Positions 1 to 8,707 of a stretch of DNA of 64,000 nt are shown here, in pieces. The stretch is from Capnocytophaga leadbetteri (lineage in GTDB: Bacteria > Bacteroidota > Bacteroidia > Flavobacteriales > Flavobacteriaceae), in contig NZ_QBKG01000003.1 of NCBI RefSeq assembly GCF_003054025.1, forward strand, positions 139,142 to 203,141. The letters are read 5' to 3'. The notes beneath the pieces are model-generated. The model ran no database searches and had not been told where the DNA came from. It was given only the letters and a program-made list of their open reading frames with translations. How positions within the stretch are numbered: position 1 is the stretch's first letter; each line of letters begins with the position of its first letter. A program made the position numbers and the translations under genes.

Positions 1-3000
1 ACCACCTACCGTTACATTTCCTGTCGATGGGTCTAATACCGGTGCGTTTGGCGTTGTAGGCGTATGGGTTACATTGATAGTTACATTACCGCCTACACCT
101 ACTGTAGCCGACTGAGTACCTACCCTATCGTTAGTAAGTACATTACCAACAACTCCTGGTACTACTGTAGCTGTAGTAGTGCTTGCTGTAAAGCCATCTG
201 GTACTACTGTCGGAGTTACATTACCTACTACTACTGTTGTCACTCCTGTAGTGCAGTTAGTAGGAGTAGCGGTTGTACATACTGTATAGCTGATAGTATA
301 AGTGCCACTTGGCGTTGTCGGTGGTACTGTTACTATACCTGTCGATGGATTAAGCGTTGGCACTGGGGCTCCTGGTGTTTGTGGCGTTGGGTTCGTTACA
401 TTAGTAATCGATACTGTTCCGCCCACTCCTACCGTTGCCGATTGAGTGCCGCCATTTACTGTAGCGCCATCTAATATATTACGAGTCGTAGTAGTCGTAC
501 CACTATGCGTGATAGTCGTATTAGGTACATATGGTTTAAGCTGTGGCACTGTTACTGTTGCTACACCTGGCACACAAGTACTTACTGCACTACATAGGTT
601 ATAAGTAATAGTATAAACTCCCGGAGGGGTATTACCACTTACTCTTACATTACCTGTCGATGGGTCTAATACCGGTGCGTTTGGCGTTGTTGGCGTATGG
701 GTAAGCGTAATAGTTACATTACCGCCTACTCCTACTGTAGCCGATTGAGTGCCTACTGTTGCATTAGTAAGTATATTACCTATCACACCTGGTACTACTG
801 TTGCTGTAGTAGTGCTCGCTGTAAAGGTTTCTGTACTTACAGTAGGGGTTGCTGCGCCTATTACCAAAGTAGTAGTTACTGTCTTGCAATTGTTATGACC
901 TGCGGTTTCGCATACTCTATAAGTAATAGTATGAGTACCCGCTGGAGTGCCTGCTGGTATTACAAGCTGACCGTTAGTATTAGTGGTTACCCCTGTTGGT
1001 AGACCGCTAAAGGTTATCGTTACTGAGTTGGTACTTGGACTTGCCACACCGCCTAAAGTGATATTAGGCACTACACTGCTGGTGGTACCTCCTGTAGCTC
1101 CGTTAGGTACACTAAGCGCTGTTGGCGTAACTGTAAGGGTCATAGTACCAAAAGTAATCACTCTAGTACCGGTAGTTACATTACCAAAAGCATCTGTCGT
1201 AGTGAAAGTAACACTCACCGCATTACCGCTTACATTACATAGGTTAGACGGATAACTATAGTTATGCGTTACAGTAGCTGTACCACAAGTACTTGTAGTG
1301 GTAGCCGAAGCTATCCAGCTGCTGATAGTAGCCGAAGCCGTTGGCGCACTACATACTACTGTTAAGTTAGCAGGTAGCGTAAGCGTTGGTGTCGCTACAT
1401 CTGCCTTAGTAAGAGTAGCGGTTACTGTAGTAGCACAAGCCGATAGCTTTTGAGTAATAACAATATTATCTACTGCCAAATCATGACCGCTATGTTGCAA
1501 ATTATACATTTTTATAACTGCAAACAATTTAGTGCGATTACCTACTTCAGTACTGCTAAGTGTAAGGGTTTGTGTTTTCCAATCAGCTACTGTAGCAGTA
1601 CTACCTGCAGGTACATGATAAATATTAGTTTGTTTCAAAGGTGCATTGCCATCTTTAAAAGCTTTTTCGCTTTCATACAATTGCAAACGTACTTGTGGTT
1701 GTACAATAGGATTATTTGCAAGAGCTGTTTTAGCTAGTGAAATAACATTGAAAAAGTCTGTTGTAAAAGTTAATGGTTGATTAGGCAATACTCCTATTTC
1801 ACGCAAGTAAAGATTTGCTTCAGTAGTAAGTGTTGCATGACCATCTACAAAGAGTTTCCTACCATTGGCATTCCCTGATTTATCTACTGGTTTCATCCAG
1901 TCATTTGAGTTAGAATTCAAGATAAATTCTGGCGCAATAGTATACTCTTGATTATCTAAGTACTTATTAGCAGGGTGTACTTTAGATTGTCCTTTACCAT
2001 TAGAGGTACTATAAGATTCTGTTGTATTCTTATTGAAATACCAATCTTCTCCTATATATGGGCTCTTCACTGCATCGGTAGCTGTTGTTCCTACACCAAA
2101 ATCTTCATTCAGCAAGGTAACCGTGTTGCTTACCGCTTGGTAATTCACTGTTACAGTATAGGTTTGCTCTAAATTTAAACCTGTAAAGGTAGCGGTAGTA
2201 CTTGTATAGGTAGTACTACCCAAAGTATAAGTATAAGTAAAGCCTGTAGTAGCTGTTGGCGTTACGGTTAGAACTCCTTTACCTGTTGCACAGTCATAAG
2301 TCTTACTTACTGTAAAGGCAGGTATATCTTGACTATTAGCTGTTACTATTTGTGTAGTACTTACTACCTGACCGCAAGCCTTTGGTACTTGGTATACAGT
2401 GATATCATCTATACAGAAATCATTTCCCCAAGCATGTGAAGATGAACCGTTAGAACGGAATTCAATAGTAAATTCGGTGTGAGTACCTGAGTTAAATGTT
2501 CCTTCATATTTATGCCAGTTATTAAGCCCTGCACCACAGATAGAGTTAGGTACTTCTCCTGTATTTTTAGAAGCTATCACAGTATTATCATTTGCTACTA
2601 ATACTACGCGAATATTAGGCTTAATCGCATTTTGAGAACCTCCCATTTTTTCATCTTCACGGAATAAGTTCAAAATAAAGAACTCCCATTTTATTTCAGA
2701 ATTAGGAGCTATTCCTGTAACTTTCTTTTTATAGAACACATCACCATCAGAAAGAACTGCTTGCGCATTTGTTAAGAAGAAGCGTCCTTGTGTATCTGTA
2801 CCTCCTGAAGTATGATCAGGAACAGGTACCCATACATGATTTGGAGCGCAAGTTAATGACAACATACTTTTTCCATATCCAGCACCACCTGCCATAGGAG
2901 TATAAGTAGCATTATATTGAGTAGGATTAGTTACTTCATAAGCTCCCACTCCTAATCCAAAAGGCATCGGTGTTGTTGTTGCTGGTAAACTTGTTCTTGG

Positions 3001-5514
3001 CCCACTACCAAAAGTCTCTTTCAATAGCATCACTGGCGAAGGAGCATTTCTATACTCATATTGTACACTAACCGTATGAGTCCCTGTCGATATATTAGTA
3101 TATAGATAAGTAGTTGTATAAGCAGCACCATCCAAACTGTACATATAAGTAAGTTCAGGGTCTGGGTTTTCTACTCCTACATTTAAGATAGCCTTACCAT
3201 CGCAAGCATAAAATACCTCTGTTTTAATAGTAGGCTGAGCCAAAGCTGCAGGTACTGTTACACTCATATCGTATTGGCAGCTATTGCCTGTACCTGCTGC
3301 ACGTACCGAAACTGTATGCGTGCCTGCCGGTAACCAACCTATATTAGTTGTTGTCCAAGTACCATCAAAATTATATTCATAAGCTGTACCTCCTTGTACA
3401 TTAGCTATGGTTACCTCAGCTTTGTTTGTACTAGCCCCTGTACCACAACCTATTAGCTTAGTAACTCCCGCAAAGGCTTGCGTTACCTTAGGCGCTACTG
3501 TAGCGGTAATGGTGCTAGTACAAGTCTCATAAGCCTGCGTTACCAGTATATCGTCAATAACAAAGTCATTAGCACTTACATTGTTATTATCATTAATAAG
3601 TCTTAGCTGCAAGTCGCTAACATTTGGAGTAAAAGTAAAAGTAACTTCTTTCCAGTCTGTGTCACTCGTGTTAGCAGGAACATTATACGGAGTCGATGTA
3701 TAAATAACAGCACTATTAGCTTTATTAACTAAAACTGCCTTTATTGTTGGTGGGGTTCCTCCTGTATTAAGGCTATACAAATAATATTTTACCGTTACAG
3801 GCTTATTAGCTTCTACCTTAATATCTTGTTGGTAGAAAACTTTACCTCCATTAGCCCCATAGTTAAAGGCTAAATAACGCCCTTTTGAATCCCCACTATT
3901 AGTATGGTCTTTAGGATTAACCCAACTCCATCCAGTATTCTTGGTAAGGTTTTCACGGTTAGCTACCTGATAATGCCCTTCCGGAAGTATGTCAGCTGGA
4001 AAACCATAAAGCACATCTTTACACACAAAGTCCTTAGGTACTACCGTTTCAGGTAATGAGTATGGAGCTCCCGAACCAAAATCTTCTTTAAAAATCTCCT
4101 TAACTGTAGCTCCAGTATACCTTGAGGTAACGGTTAGAGTATGTACCCCCACCGCTACGTTATTAAAGGTATTAACACTACCTGCTACCCCGTTGTCCAA
4201 TTTATAAGTATAAGTATAGCCTGTAGTAACAGAAGGTGTTACTACCACAGTCGCATCATTGGCAGCACAGTTATAGGTTACAGTAGTAGAGTAAGCGTTG
4301 CCTGTTATATTTACAGGCACTGCAACTGTTTGTTCACAAGTTGTAGTAGGCTGTGTAACCAATATGTTATCAAGAGCTATATCATTACCAAGTCCTCCTC
4401 CTGAAGTACCATACATTCTTACTACGAATACCAATTCTGAATAACCTCCTCCTATATTGGCTGTAACATTCATCGGGTGCCATTCATTAGGGTTTGTACC
4501 TGCTGTAGGGACATCATAAGCGTACGAAGTAAAAAGACGATTAGTGCGTGCCTTAGCATCTGCTTCTGTAGCATAAATATCAAGGGTAACCCTTACTTTA
4601 TAAGCAGCATTAAAAGAGGTTTTTACTGTATTGAAAAGGTAAGCCGAAAAATTAATAGGAGTATTAGGTGTTACTTTTGCTTTTCGGGTGTACAAATTCT
4701 GATCTGCTGTATGAGCATCATAATACAAATAACGCCCGTTAGCATTTCCGTCTTTATCATTAGGGTAAAGCCAAGTACCAGTACTACCTTCAGTATCTGC
4801 ATCGGCTTTAGTCGCTACAGTATAACAAGCGTCATTAGTTAAATTTTTTCCTGTTAAAACAGTACCATCAGGCTTCACCTGTGTGTTGTTCAGAGGAGCA
4901 AAGTTCATAGTAGAAATAGCATACTTGCTGCGTACCGCTTTATCGCCTCCTGTAGGCTTTACTCCGAAATCATCATAGAAAACAATATCTCGTGTAGTAG
5001 TTGTAGCGGTGTATTTCACCGTTATAGTATGTTGTCCTACCGCTAAGCCCCTAAAATAAGGACTATTATGGGTACTGCCTCCATACGTATAGGTGTAATT
5101 ATACGTACCTTGGTTATTGGTAAGACGTACATCAGCTGTACCATTACAATTATACGTAATAGTAGGTGTAAAACTAGGGGTAACCTTTGCAGGCACTGTG
5201 ATAGGTAAGTTATAGGGTGTCCCCCCTTTACTTACCACTATCGTTCGAGCCCCCGCAGGCACCCAAGCCGTATTATTGCTAATGTCTGTCGCATTAGCTC
5301 CAAAATTATAGCTATAGCCTACTCCGTCGTGTATCACCTGTATTTGGGCTTTATCAGCCTTATTACCTGTGCCACAACCTATCTGCTTGATAATTCCTAC
5401 TTTGGGCGTAGCTTCAGAATATGTATAACTCTGAGCGCCAACGGGCTTCGAAGCAAATAAGAAAATCGCCAATAGCCATAAAGGCAATAACTGCATTGTT
5501 ACAATCTTTTTCAT
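1..5514 (-). CDS. Giant secreted repetitive surface protein, 3' end outside window
   Basis: The reading frame is open from an ATG at 5514 to the window edge, giving 1838 residues with no stop, so the C-terminus is missing. The first 27 or so residues form a signal peptide (MKKIVTMQLLPLWLLAIFLF, then a small-residue cleavage region ending AQS). About four long modules of 270-380 residues follow, each ending in a similar motif such as NDIALDNILVTQ or NDFVIDDILVTQ followed by a Cys (near residues 380, 650, 1035 and 1350). A Cys-containing HYR-like segment lies around 1370-1460. The last 330 residues are Thr/Val/Pro-rich repeats with a 211-residue period. Composition and layout fit an adhesin or other cell-surface protein. 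Flavobacterial proteins like this commonly end in a type IX secretion sorting domain, but that part is not visible. Function is inferred only. Confidence 0.85.
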   Translation of the reverse strand, partial: MKKIVTMQLLPLWLLAIFLFASKPVGAQSYTYSEATPKVGIIKQIGCGTGNKADKAQIQVIHDGVGYSYNFGANATDISNNTAWVPAGARTIVVSKGGTPYNLPITVPAKVTPSFTPTITYNCNGTADVRLTNNQGTYNYTYTYGGSTHNSPYFRGLAVGQHTITVKYTATTTTRDIVFYDDFGVKPTGGDKAVRSKYAISTMNFAPLNNTQVKPDGTVLTGKNLTNDACYTVATKADADTEGSTGTWLYPNDKDGNANGRYLYYDAHTADQNLYTRKAKVTPNTPINFSAYLFNTVKTSFNAAYKVRVTLDIYATEADAKARTNRLFTSYAYDVPTAGTNPNEWHPMNVTANIGGGYSELVFVVRMYGTSGGGLGNDIALDNILVTQPTTTCEQTVAVPVNITGNAYSTTVTYNCAANDATVVVTPSVTTGYTYTYKLDNGVAGSVNTFNNVAVGVHTLTVTSRYTGATVKEIFKEDFGSGAPYSLPETVVPKDFVCKDVLYGFPADILPEGHYQVANRENLTKNTGWSWVNPKDHTNSGDSKGRYLAFNYGANGGKVFYQQDIKVEANKPVTVKYYLYSLNTGGTPPTIKAVLVNKANSAVIYTSTPYNVPANTSDTDWKEVTFTFTPNVSDLQLRLINDNNNVSANDFVIDDILVTQAYETCTSTITATVAPKVTQAFAGVTKLIGCGTGASTNKAEVTIANVQGGTAYEYNFDGTWTTTNIGWLPAGTHTVSVRAAGTGNSCQYDMSVTVPAALAQPTIKTEVFYACDGKAILNVGVENPDPELTYMYSLDGAAYTTTYLYTNISTGTHTVSVQYEYRNAPSPVMLLKETFGSGPRTSLPATTTPMPFGLGVGAYEVTNPTQYNATYTPMAGGAGYGKSMLSLTCAPNHVWVPVPDHTSGGTDTQGRFFLTNAQAVLSDGDVFYKKKVTGIAPNSEIKWEFFILNLFREDEKMGGSQNAIKPNIRVVLVANDNTVIASKNTGEVPNSICGAGLNNWHKYEGTFNSGTHTEFTIEFRSNGSSSHAWGNDFCIDDITVYQVPKACGQVVSTTQIVTANSQDIPAFTVSKTYDCATGKGVLTVTPTATTGFTYTYTLGSTTYTSTTATFTGLNLEQTYTVTVNYQAVSNTVTLLNEDFGVGTTATDAVKSPYIGEDWYFNKNTTESYSTSNGKGQSKVHPANKYLDNQEYTIAPEFILNSNSNDWMKPVDKSGNANGRKLFVDGHATLTTEANLYLREIGVLPNQPLTFTTDFFNVISLAKTALANNPIVQPQVRLQLYESEKAFKDGNAPLKQTNIYHVPAGSTATVADWKTQTLTLSSTEVGNRTKLFAVIKMYNLQHSGHDLAVDNIVITQKLSACATTVTATLTKADVATPTLTLPANLTVVCSAPTASATISSWIASATTTSTCGTATVTHNYSYPSNLCNVSGNAVSVTFTTTDAFGNVTTGTRVITFGTMTLTVTPTALSVPNGATGGTTSSVVPNITLGGVASPSTNSVTITFSGLPTGVTTNTNGQLVIPAGTPAGTHTITYRVCETAGHNNCKTVTTTLVIGAATPTVSTETFTASTTTATVVPGVIGNILTNATVGTQSATVGVGGNVTITLTHTPTTPNAPVLDPSTGNVRVSGNTPPGVYTITYNLCSAVSTCVPGVATVTVPQLKPYVPNTTITHSGTTTTTRNILDGATVNGGTQSATVGVGGTVSITNVTNPTPQTPGAPVPTLNPSTGIVTVPPTTPSGTYTISYTVCTTATPTNCTTGVTTVVVGNVTPTVVPDGFTASTTTATVVPGVVGNVLTNDRVGTQSATVGVGGNVTINVTHTPTTPNAPVLDPSTGNVTVGG

Positions 5515-5574
5515 TGTCTTTTCTATTGTTTTACTTATGGTTCTTAAAATAAAATTACTACTCACTTTGAGCAG

Positions 5575-5583
5575 GCAAATATA
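5575..5583 (-). promoter_or_regulatory. -7 promoter element of the giant surface protein gene
   Basis: On the minus strand this reads TATATTTGC, matching the Bacteroidota -7 consensus TAnnTTTG. It lies about 60 bases upstream of the ATG at 5514. No clear TTG -33 element was found at the expected distance. Confidence 0.55.
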
Positions 5584-5794
5584 CAACCTTTTTTTGAAAT
5601 GAGAAATTTTTCACCAAAAAAAATCACCCTTTCATTTCTTTAGTAAATTTACGTTCTTTTCTAAAACATTCTTTATGCCCACCTGTCCCACTCGTCCCAC
5701 CTGTCCCACTCGTCCCACCTGTCCCACTCGTCCCAAACCTCCCAGCCTTCCCAGCCCTCTCAAACCTCCCATCAACAAATTAACAAATTATCCC

Positions 5795-5803
5795 TACCTT
5801 TGC
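5795..5803 (+). promoter_or_regulatory. Orphan -7 promoter element
   Basis: TACCTTTGC is a perfect TAnnTTTGC box, but it lies 262 bases before the nearest plus-strand gene and fires into the 11-mer repeat. It could be a leftover of the duplicated promoter region, an upstream promoter for the DUF1599 gene, or the start of an untranslated RNA. Confidence 0.4.
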
Positions 5804-6035
5804 GAAGTAATTAAAACCAGATCACATAGCCTCTCACCGAACGTTAAGCGAAGGATTAGCGAACAATTAGCGAAGAATAAACATCTTACAAACGCCCTTT
5901 CTGCTCGCCCTCCCACCTGTCTCACTCGTCCCACTCGTCTCAAACCTCCCAGCCTTCCCAGCCCTCTCAAATCGCCTCATCGGCAAATTAGCAAATTGAC
6001 AAATTGACAAATTTGCTTGTTTGCTAATTAATTAC

Positions 6036-6044
6036 TACCTTTGC
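6036..6044 (+). promoter_or_regulatory. -7 promoter element of DUF1599-gpsA
   Basis: TACCTTTGC ends 20 bases before the ATG at 6065 and directly follows the octamer array. It is the likely promoter of the two-gene unit. Confidence 0.65.
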
Positions 6045-6064
6045 ATTAAATTCAATAAAAAGAA

Positions 6065-6604
6065 ATGAACACCATAGACCAATATAACTCGGTAATCGAC
6101 AGATGTCGCTCACTTTTTATCAATAAGATGAAGGACTACGGCAGTGCGTGGCGTATCTTGCGCTTGCCTTCGCTTACCGACCAGCTCTATATCAAAGCCC
6201 AGCGCATACGCGGGTTGCAAGAAAATACTGAACACAAAATAGACGAAGACGAAACGGCTGAGTTTATCGGCATTATCAACTATGCCCTAATGGCACTCAT
6301 TCAAATAGAAAAAGGTATAGCGGCACAACCTGACCTAACCCTTGAGGAAGCAACTGCCCTATACGACCGGAAAGTAATGGAAGCCCGCAGCCTAATGGAA
6401 GCCAAAAACCACGACTATGGCGAGGCGTGGCGCGATATGCGCGTAAGTTCCCTCACCGACCTTATCCTACAGAAACTCCTACGCGTCAAGCAAATAGAAG
6501 ACAACCAAGGCAAAACCCTCGTAAGTGAGGGGATAGAGGCTAACTACCAAGATATGGTCAATTATGCCGTTTTTTCCCTTATCCATCTGACAACTAATAC
6601 CTAA
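6065..6604 (+). CDS. DUF1599 (nucleotide modification associated domain 1) protein with duplicated domain
   Basis: The 179-residue protein is an internal duplication. Residues about 7-85 and 99-176 share a pattern of helix, K(D/N)xDYGxAWR, (L/V)xSLTD, an Arg/Lys-rich helix, and a final motif (I/V)NYAxxxLI(Q/H). DYGSAWR (residues 24-30) and DYGEAWR (117-123) are the clearest matches. This is the DUF1599 family, common in Bacteroidota and of unknown biochemical role. The stop is followed 4 bases later by gpsA, so the two are probably cotranscribed from the promoter at 6036. The conserved polar residues lie in helical repeats, and no catalytic triad of a familiar enzyme is visible. Confidence 0.85.
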   Translation: MNTIDQYNSVIDRCRSLFINKMKDYGSAWRILRLPSLTDQLYIKAQRIRGLQENTEHKIDEDETAEFIGIINYALMALIQIEKGIAAQPDLTLEEATALYDRKVMEARSLMEAKNHDYGEAWRDMRVSSLTDLILQKLLRVKQIEDNQGKTLVSEGIEANYQDMVNYAVFSLIHLTTNT

Positions 6605-6608
6605 CATA

Positions 6609-7604
6609 ATGGAAACCAAAATATCTGTAATAGGCGGAGGTAGTTGGGCTACTGCCCTTGTTAAGATCCTTACCGCCAATATCGACCAAGTGTGCTGGTA
6701 TATGCGCAATGAGCAGTCCATCGAGCACATCAAAGCTACCAAGCACAACCCTAATTACTTAAGCGATGTACACCTAAACATCAATAAACTACACCTCACC
6801 AGCCACCTTGATGAGGCAGTAGCTTTTAGCGATTACATCATTTTTTGTATCCCTTCGGCTTTCTTAAGCGATGAGTTAAGCAAACTCACCCTACCGCTGA
6901 CCGATAAAACTATCTTTTCAGCTATCAAAGGCATCGAACCTAAAAGCGGACTGATAGTAGGCGAGTATTTCAACAAAATACACCACGTACCCTATGCCCA
7001 GATAGGCATTATAGCAGGCCCTTGTCACGCCGAAGAGGTAGCCCTTGAGCGGTTGTCATACCTCACTATTGCCTGCCTCGACGAGGAGAAAGCGCGCTTT
7101 ATGGCTGAGGCGATGAGTCGCCATTATGTAAAGACGAAAATATCAGACGACGTTATTGGCATAGAGTATGCTGCGATGCTAAAGAATATCTATGCCTTAG
7201 CAGCGGGTATAGCCCACGGATTAGGCTATGGCGACAACTTCCAGAGTGTGCTGATGAGCAATGCCATTCGCGAGATGCGTCGCTACATCAAGCACATTTA
7301 CAAGATAAAGCGCAATATCAACAACTCGGCTTACTTAGGCGACCTATTAGTGACCTCGTACTCACTTTTCAGCCGCAATCGTATGTTTGGTACGATGATA
7401 GGCAAAGGTTACACCGTGAAGAGCACAATGGCCGAGATGAATATGGTAGCCGAGGGGTATTACGCCACTAAGAGTGCTTACCTTATCAACAAAAACCAAG
7501 AAAACCCCAGTCGTACCCCTATACTCGATGCCGTGTATAAGGTGCTATACGAAGGCAAAAGAGCCAAAGCCGTATTTGCTGAACTCACAGCAGAACTCGA
7601 TTAA
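6609..7604 (+). CDS. gpsA: Glycerol-3-phosphate dehydrogenase [NAD(P)+]
   Basis: GpsA reduces dihydroxyacetone phosphate to sn-glycerol-3-phosphate in the cytosol, supplying the backbone for membrane phospholipids. The N-terminus carries the Rossmann motif VIGGGSWATAL (residues 7-17). The family signatures GPCHAEEV and EYAAMLKNIYALAAG, which contains the catalytic Lys, are present, followed by GLGYGDNFQS and SRNRMFG. At 331 residues it is full length. It begins 4 bases after the DUF1599 gene. An octamer repeat array starts immediately at its stop codon and separates it from the toxin-antitoxin pair downstream. Confidence 0.95.
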   Translation: METKISVIGGGSWATALVKILTANIDQVCWYMRNEQSIEHIKATKHNPNYLSDVHLNINKLHLTSHLDEAVAFSDYIIFCIPSAFLSDELSKLTLPLTDKTIFSAIKGIEPKSGLIVGEYFNKIHHVPYAQIGIIAGPCHAEEVALERLSYLTIACLDEEKARFMAEAMSRHYVKTKISDDVIGIEYAAMLKNIYALAAGIAHGLGYGDNFQSVLMSNAIREMRRYIKHIYKIKRNINNSAYLGDLLVTSYSLFSRNRMFGTMIGKGYTVKSTMAEMNMVAEGYYATKSAYLINKNQENPSRTPILDAVYKVLYEGKRAKAVFAELTAELD

Positions 7605-7640
7605 TTTGTCAATTTGCCGATTTGCTAATTTGCCAATTAA
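7603..7640. repeat. Octamer array between gpsA and the Panacea gene
   Basis: Four to five 8-base units (GTCAATTT, GCCGATTT, GCTAATTT, GCCAATTA) start at the gpsA stop codon and end 6 bases before the Panacea ATG. A second array of the same family closes the module at 8656. Confidence 0.7.
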
Positions 7641-7645
7641 AGAAT

Positions 7646-8212
7646 ATGAAGAACAATACTTACACACAATACAATGAAGCTCAACTCAATAAAATAGGGA
7701 ATACCGCTATTTATTTGAGTGAAAGAATACCGAATTTGTCAAAAACAAAGTTTCTAAAATTACTGTATATTTTAGATGAGCTTTCTATTAAGCAATCAGG
7801 AATTCCATTCTTAAATTTAGATTATAAAGTATGGAAATTTGGTCCTGTAGCCGAACCTATTTTTATTGATTTATCATCAGAAATGAGCCTTTTAGCTCCA
7901 TTTATAAAAAGTAATCAAAAAGGACATTTATCAGCTAAAAAAGCCTTTAAAGATGATGAATTTTCAGATAATGACATAGAATTATTAGACGAAGTTATTA
8001 AGAGCTTTGGCAATAAAACAGCCAAAGAATTAGTTGCTTATACACATAACGAAGAGTCTTTATGGAATAAGACTGCCAAAGAAAATAAGGTGTTAAACCT
8101 TTTAGAAAATGAAACCATAAACAGTACCAACCTTTATCTTAATTTAGCCGATTTAGTAGCCAATGACCCACGCAAAAAAGCTATTTATGAAGATTATATC
8201 GAACAGTTTTAA
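7646..8212 (+). CDS. Panacea-domain (DUF4065) protein, probable antitoxin
   Basis: The 188-residue protein carries the Panacea/SocA-like domain: SKTKFLKLLYILDE (residues 32-45), YKVWKFGPVAEPI (60-72) and a C-terminal helical region with SLWNKTAKE. Panacea domains are known as versatile antitoxin domains that neutralise unrelated toxins encoded beside them. The ATG at 7646 is preferred over an in-frame TTG at 7622, which lies inside the octamer array. The gene is AT-rich compared with gpsA and ribE. The partner gene starts 2 bases after the stop, and the pair is bracketed by octamer arrays, which suggests insertion as a unit. The antitoxin role is inferred from family and context. Confidence 0.75.
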   Translation: MKNNTYTQYNEAQLNKIGNTAIYLSERIPNLSKTKFLKLLYILDELSIKQSGIPFLNLDYKVWKFGPVAEPIFIDLSSEMSLLAPFIKSNQKGHLSAKKAFKDDEFSDNDIELLDEVIKSFGNKTAKELVAYTHNEESLWNKTAKENKVLNLLENETINSTNLYLNLADLVANDPRKKAIYEDYIEQF

Positions 8213-8214
8213 AA

Positions 8215-8655
8215 ATGTTTACAGAAAGAACCATTATATATTTCACTCCTTTTTACTTTAAAAATGGGAATACAGCTAAGAACAAATATTTTGTAGTACT
8301 AAAAAATATTGATAACAAAAGTATTCTTGCTTCTTTACCTACTAGTAAAGATTATATCCCTGAGAAATTGGTAATTGAACAAGGTTGTATAGAATGCGAA
8401 AGTAGTAACCTCAATTGTTTTGTACTCTCTCCTTCTACTAAAATCACAGAAGACGGAAAATGTTTCAGTGTTTCTACTTATTTATACGGACATCTATTAG
8501 ATGAGTACTCTATAGATACATTAACAGAACTTTACCCTTATGAAGCCTCTGATTACCAGATATGGGGACAAATGAAAATATCATTATTTAACGATCTTAT
8601 TGAATGCTTAAAAAGCTCGAAATCAGTAAAGAGAAAATACAAAAAAATACTATAA
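8215..8655 (+). CDS. Putative toxin partner of the Panacea antitoxin
   Basis: The 146-residue protein follows the Panacea gene by 2 bases. Its N-terminal half (KYFVVLKNIDNKSILASLP, about residues 23-41) has the strand-rich look of PemK/MazF-type or related beta-barrel toxins, but no family signature is certain. It lacks a signal peptide and membrane segments and ends in a basic tail (KSVKRKYKKIL). Gene order, spacing and shared low GC support a two-gene toxin-antitoxin operon. The alternative is an uncharacterised partner that is not a toxin. Confidence 0.6.
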   Translation: MFTERTIIYFTPFYFKNGNTAKNKYFVVLKNIDNKSILASLPTSKDYIPEKLVIEQGCIECESSNLNCFVLSPSTKITEDGKCFSVSTYLYGHLLDEYSIDTLTELYPYEASDYQIWGQMKISLFNDLIECLKSSKSVKRKYKKIL

Positions 8656-8705
8656 TCAATTAGCCGATTTGCTAATTTGCTAATTTGCTAATTTACTAAT
8701 TAATT
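8656..8705. repeat. Octamer array between the toxin gene and ribE
   Basis: Five 8-base units, GCCGATTT then GCTAATTT three times and ACTAATTA, fill nearly the whole gap between the toxin stop and the ribE ATG at 8708. The unit matches the array on the other side of the module. Confidence 0.75.
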
Positions 8706-8707
8706 TT

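Larger units (their letters stand above)
5515..6064. repeat. Repeat-rich spacer with 9-mer, 8-mer and 11-mer tandem arrays
   Basis: This 550-base spacer holds no convincing gene. It contains two arrays of a 9-base unit such as CCCACCTGT or CCCAGCCTT (5678-5776, about 11 units; 5912-5983, about 8 units). Three 11-base units such as GCGAAGGATTA lie at 5848-5880. Octamer units such as GCAAATTA lie at about 5775-5790 and 5984-6031. The order 9-mer array, octamers, TACCTTTGC promoter occurs twice, so the second half looks like an imperfect duplication of the first. Confidence 0.75.

Noticed and set aside
64-4842. Several plus-strand ORFs (Cys/Tyr/Ser-rich) within 64-4842
   Set aside because: All lie antisense to the open frame of the giant surface protein and show biased shadow composition.
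5675-6007. Plus-strand ORF of 110 codons rich in Thr-Cys-Pro and Pro-Ser
   Set aside because: It is the translation of the 9-mer and 11-mer repeat arrays. The peptide is low complexity and has no promoter or family.
7474-7677. Plus-strand ORF overlapping the gpsA 3' end
   Set aside because: It is in another frame of gpsA and runs into the octamer array; it has no coding signature.
8656-8707. FMN riboswitch before ribE
   Set aside because: The gap is only about 50 bases of octamer repeat, too short and without the conserved elements.
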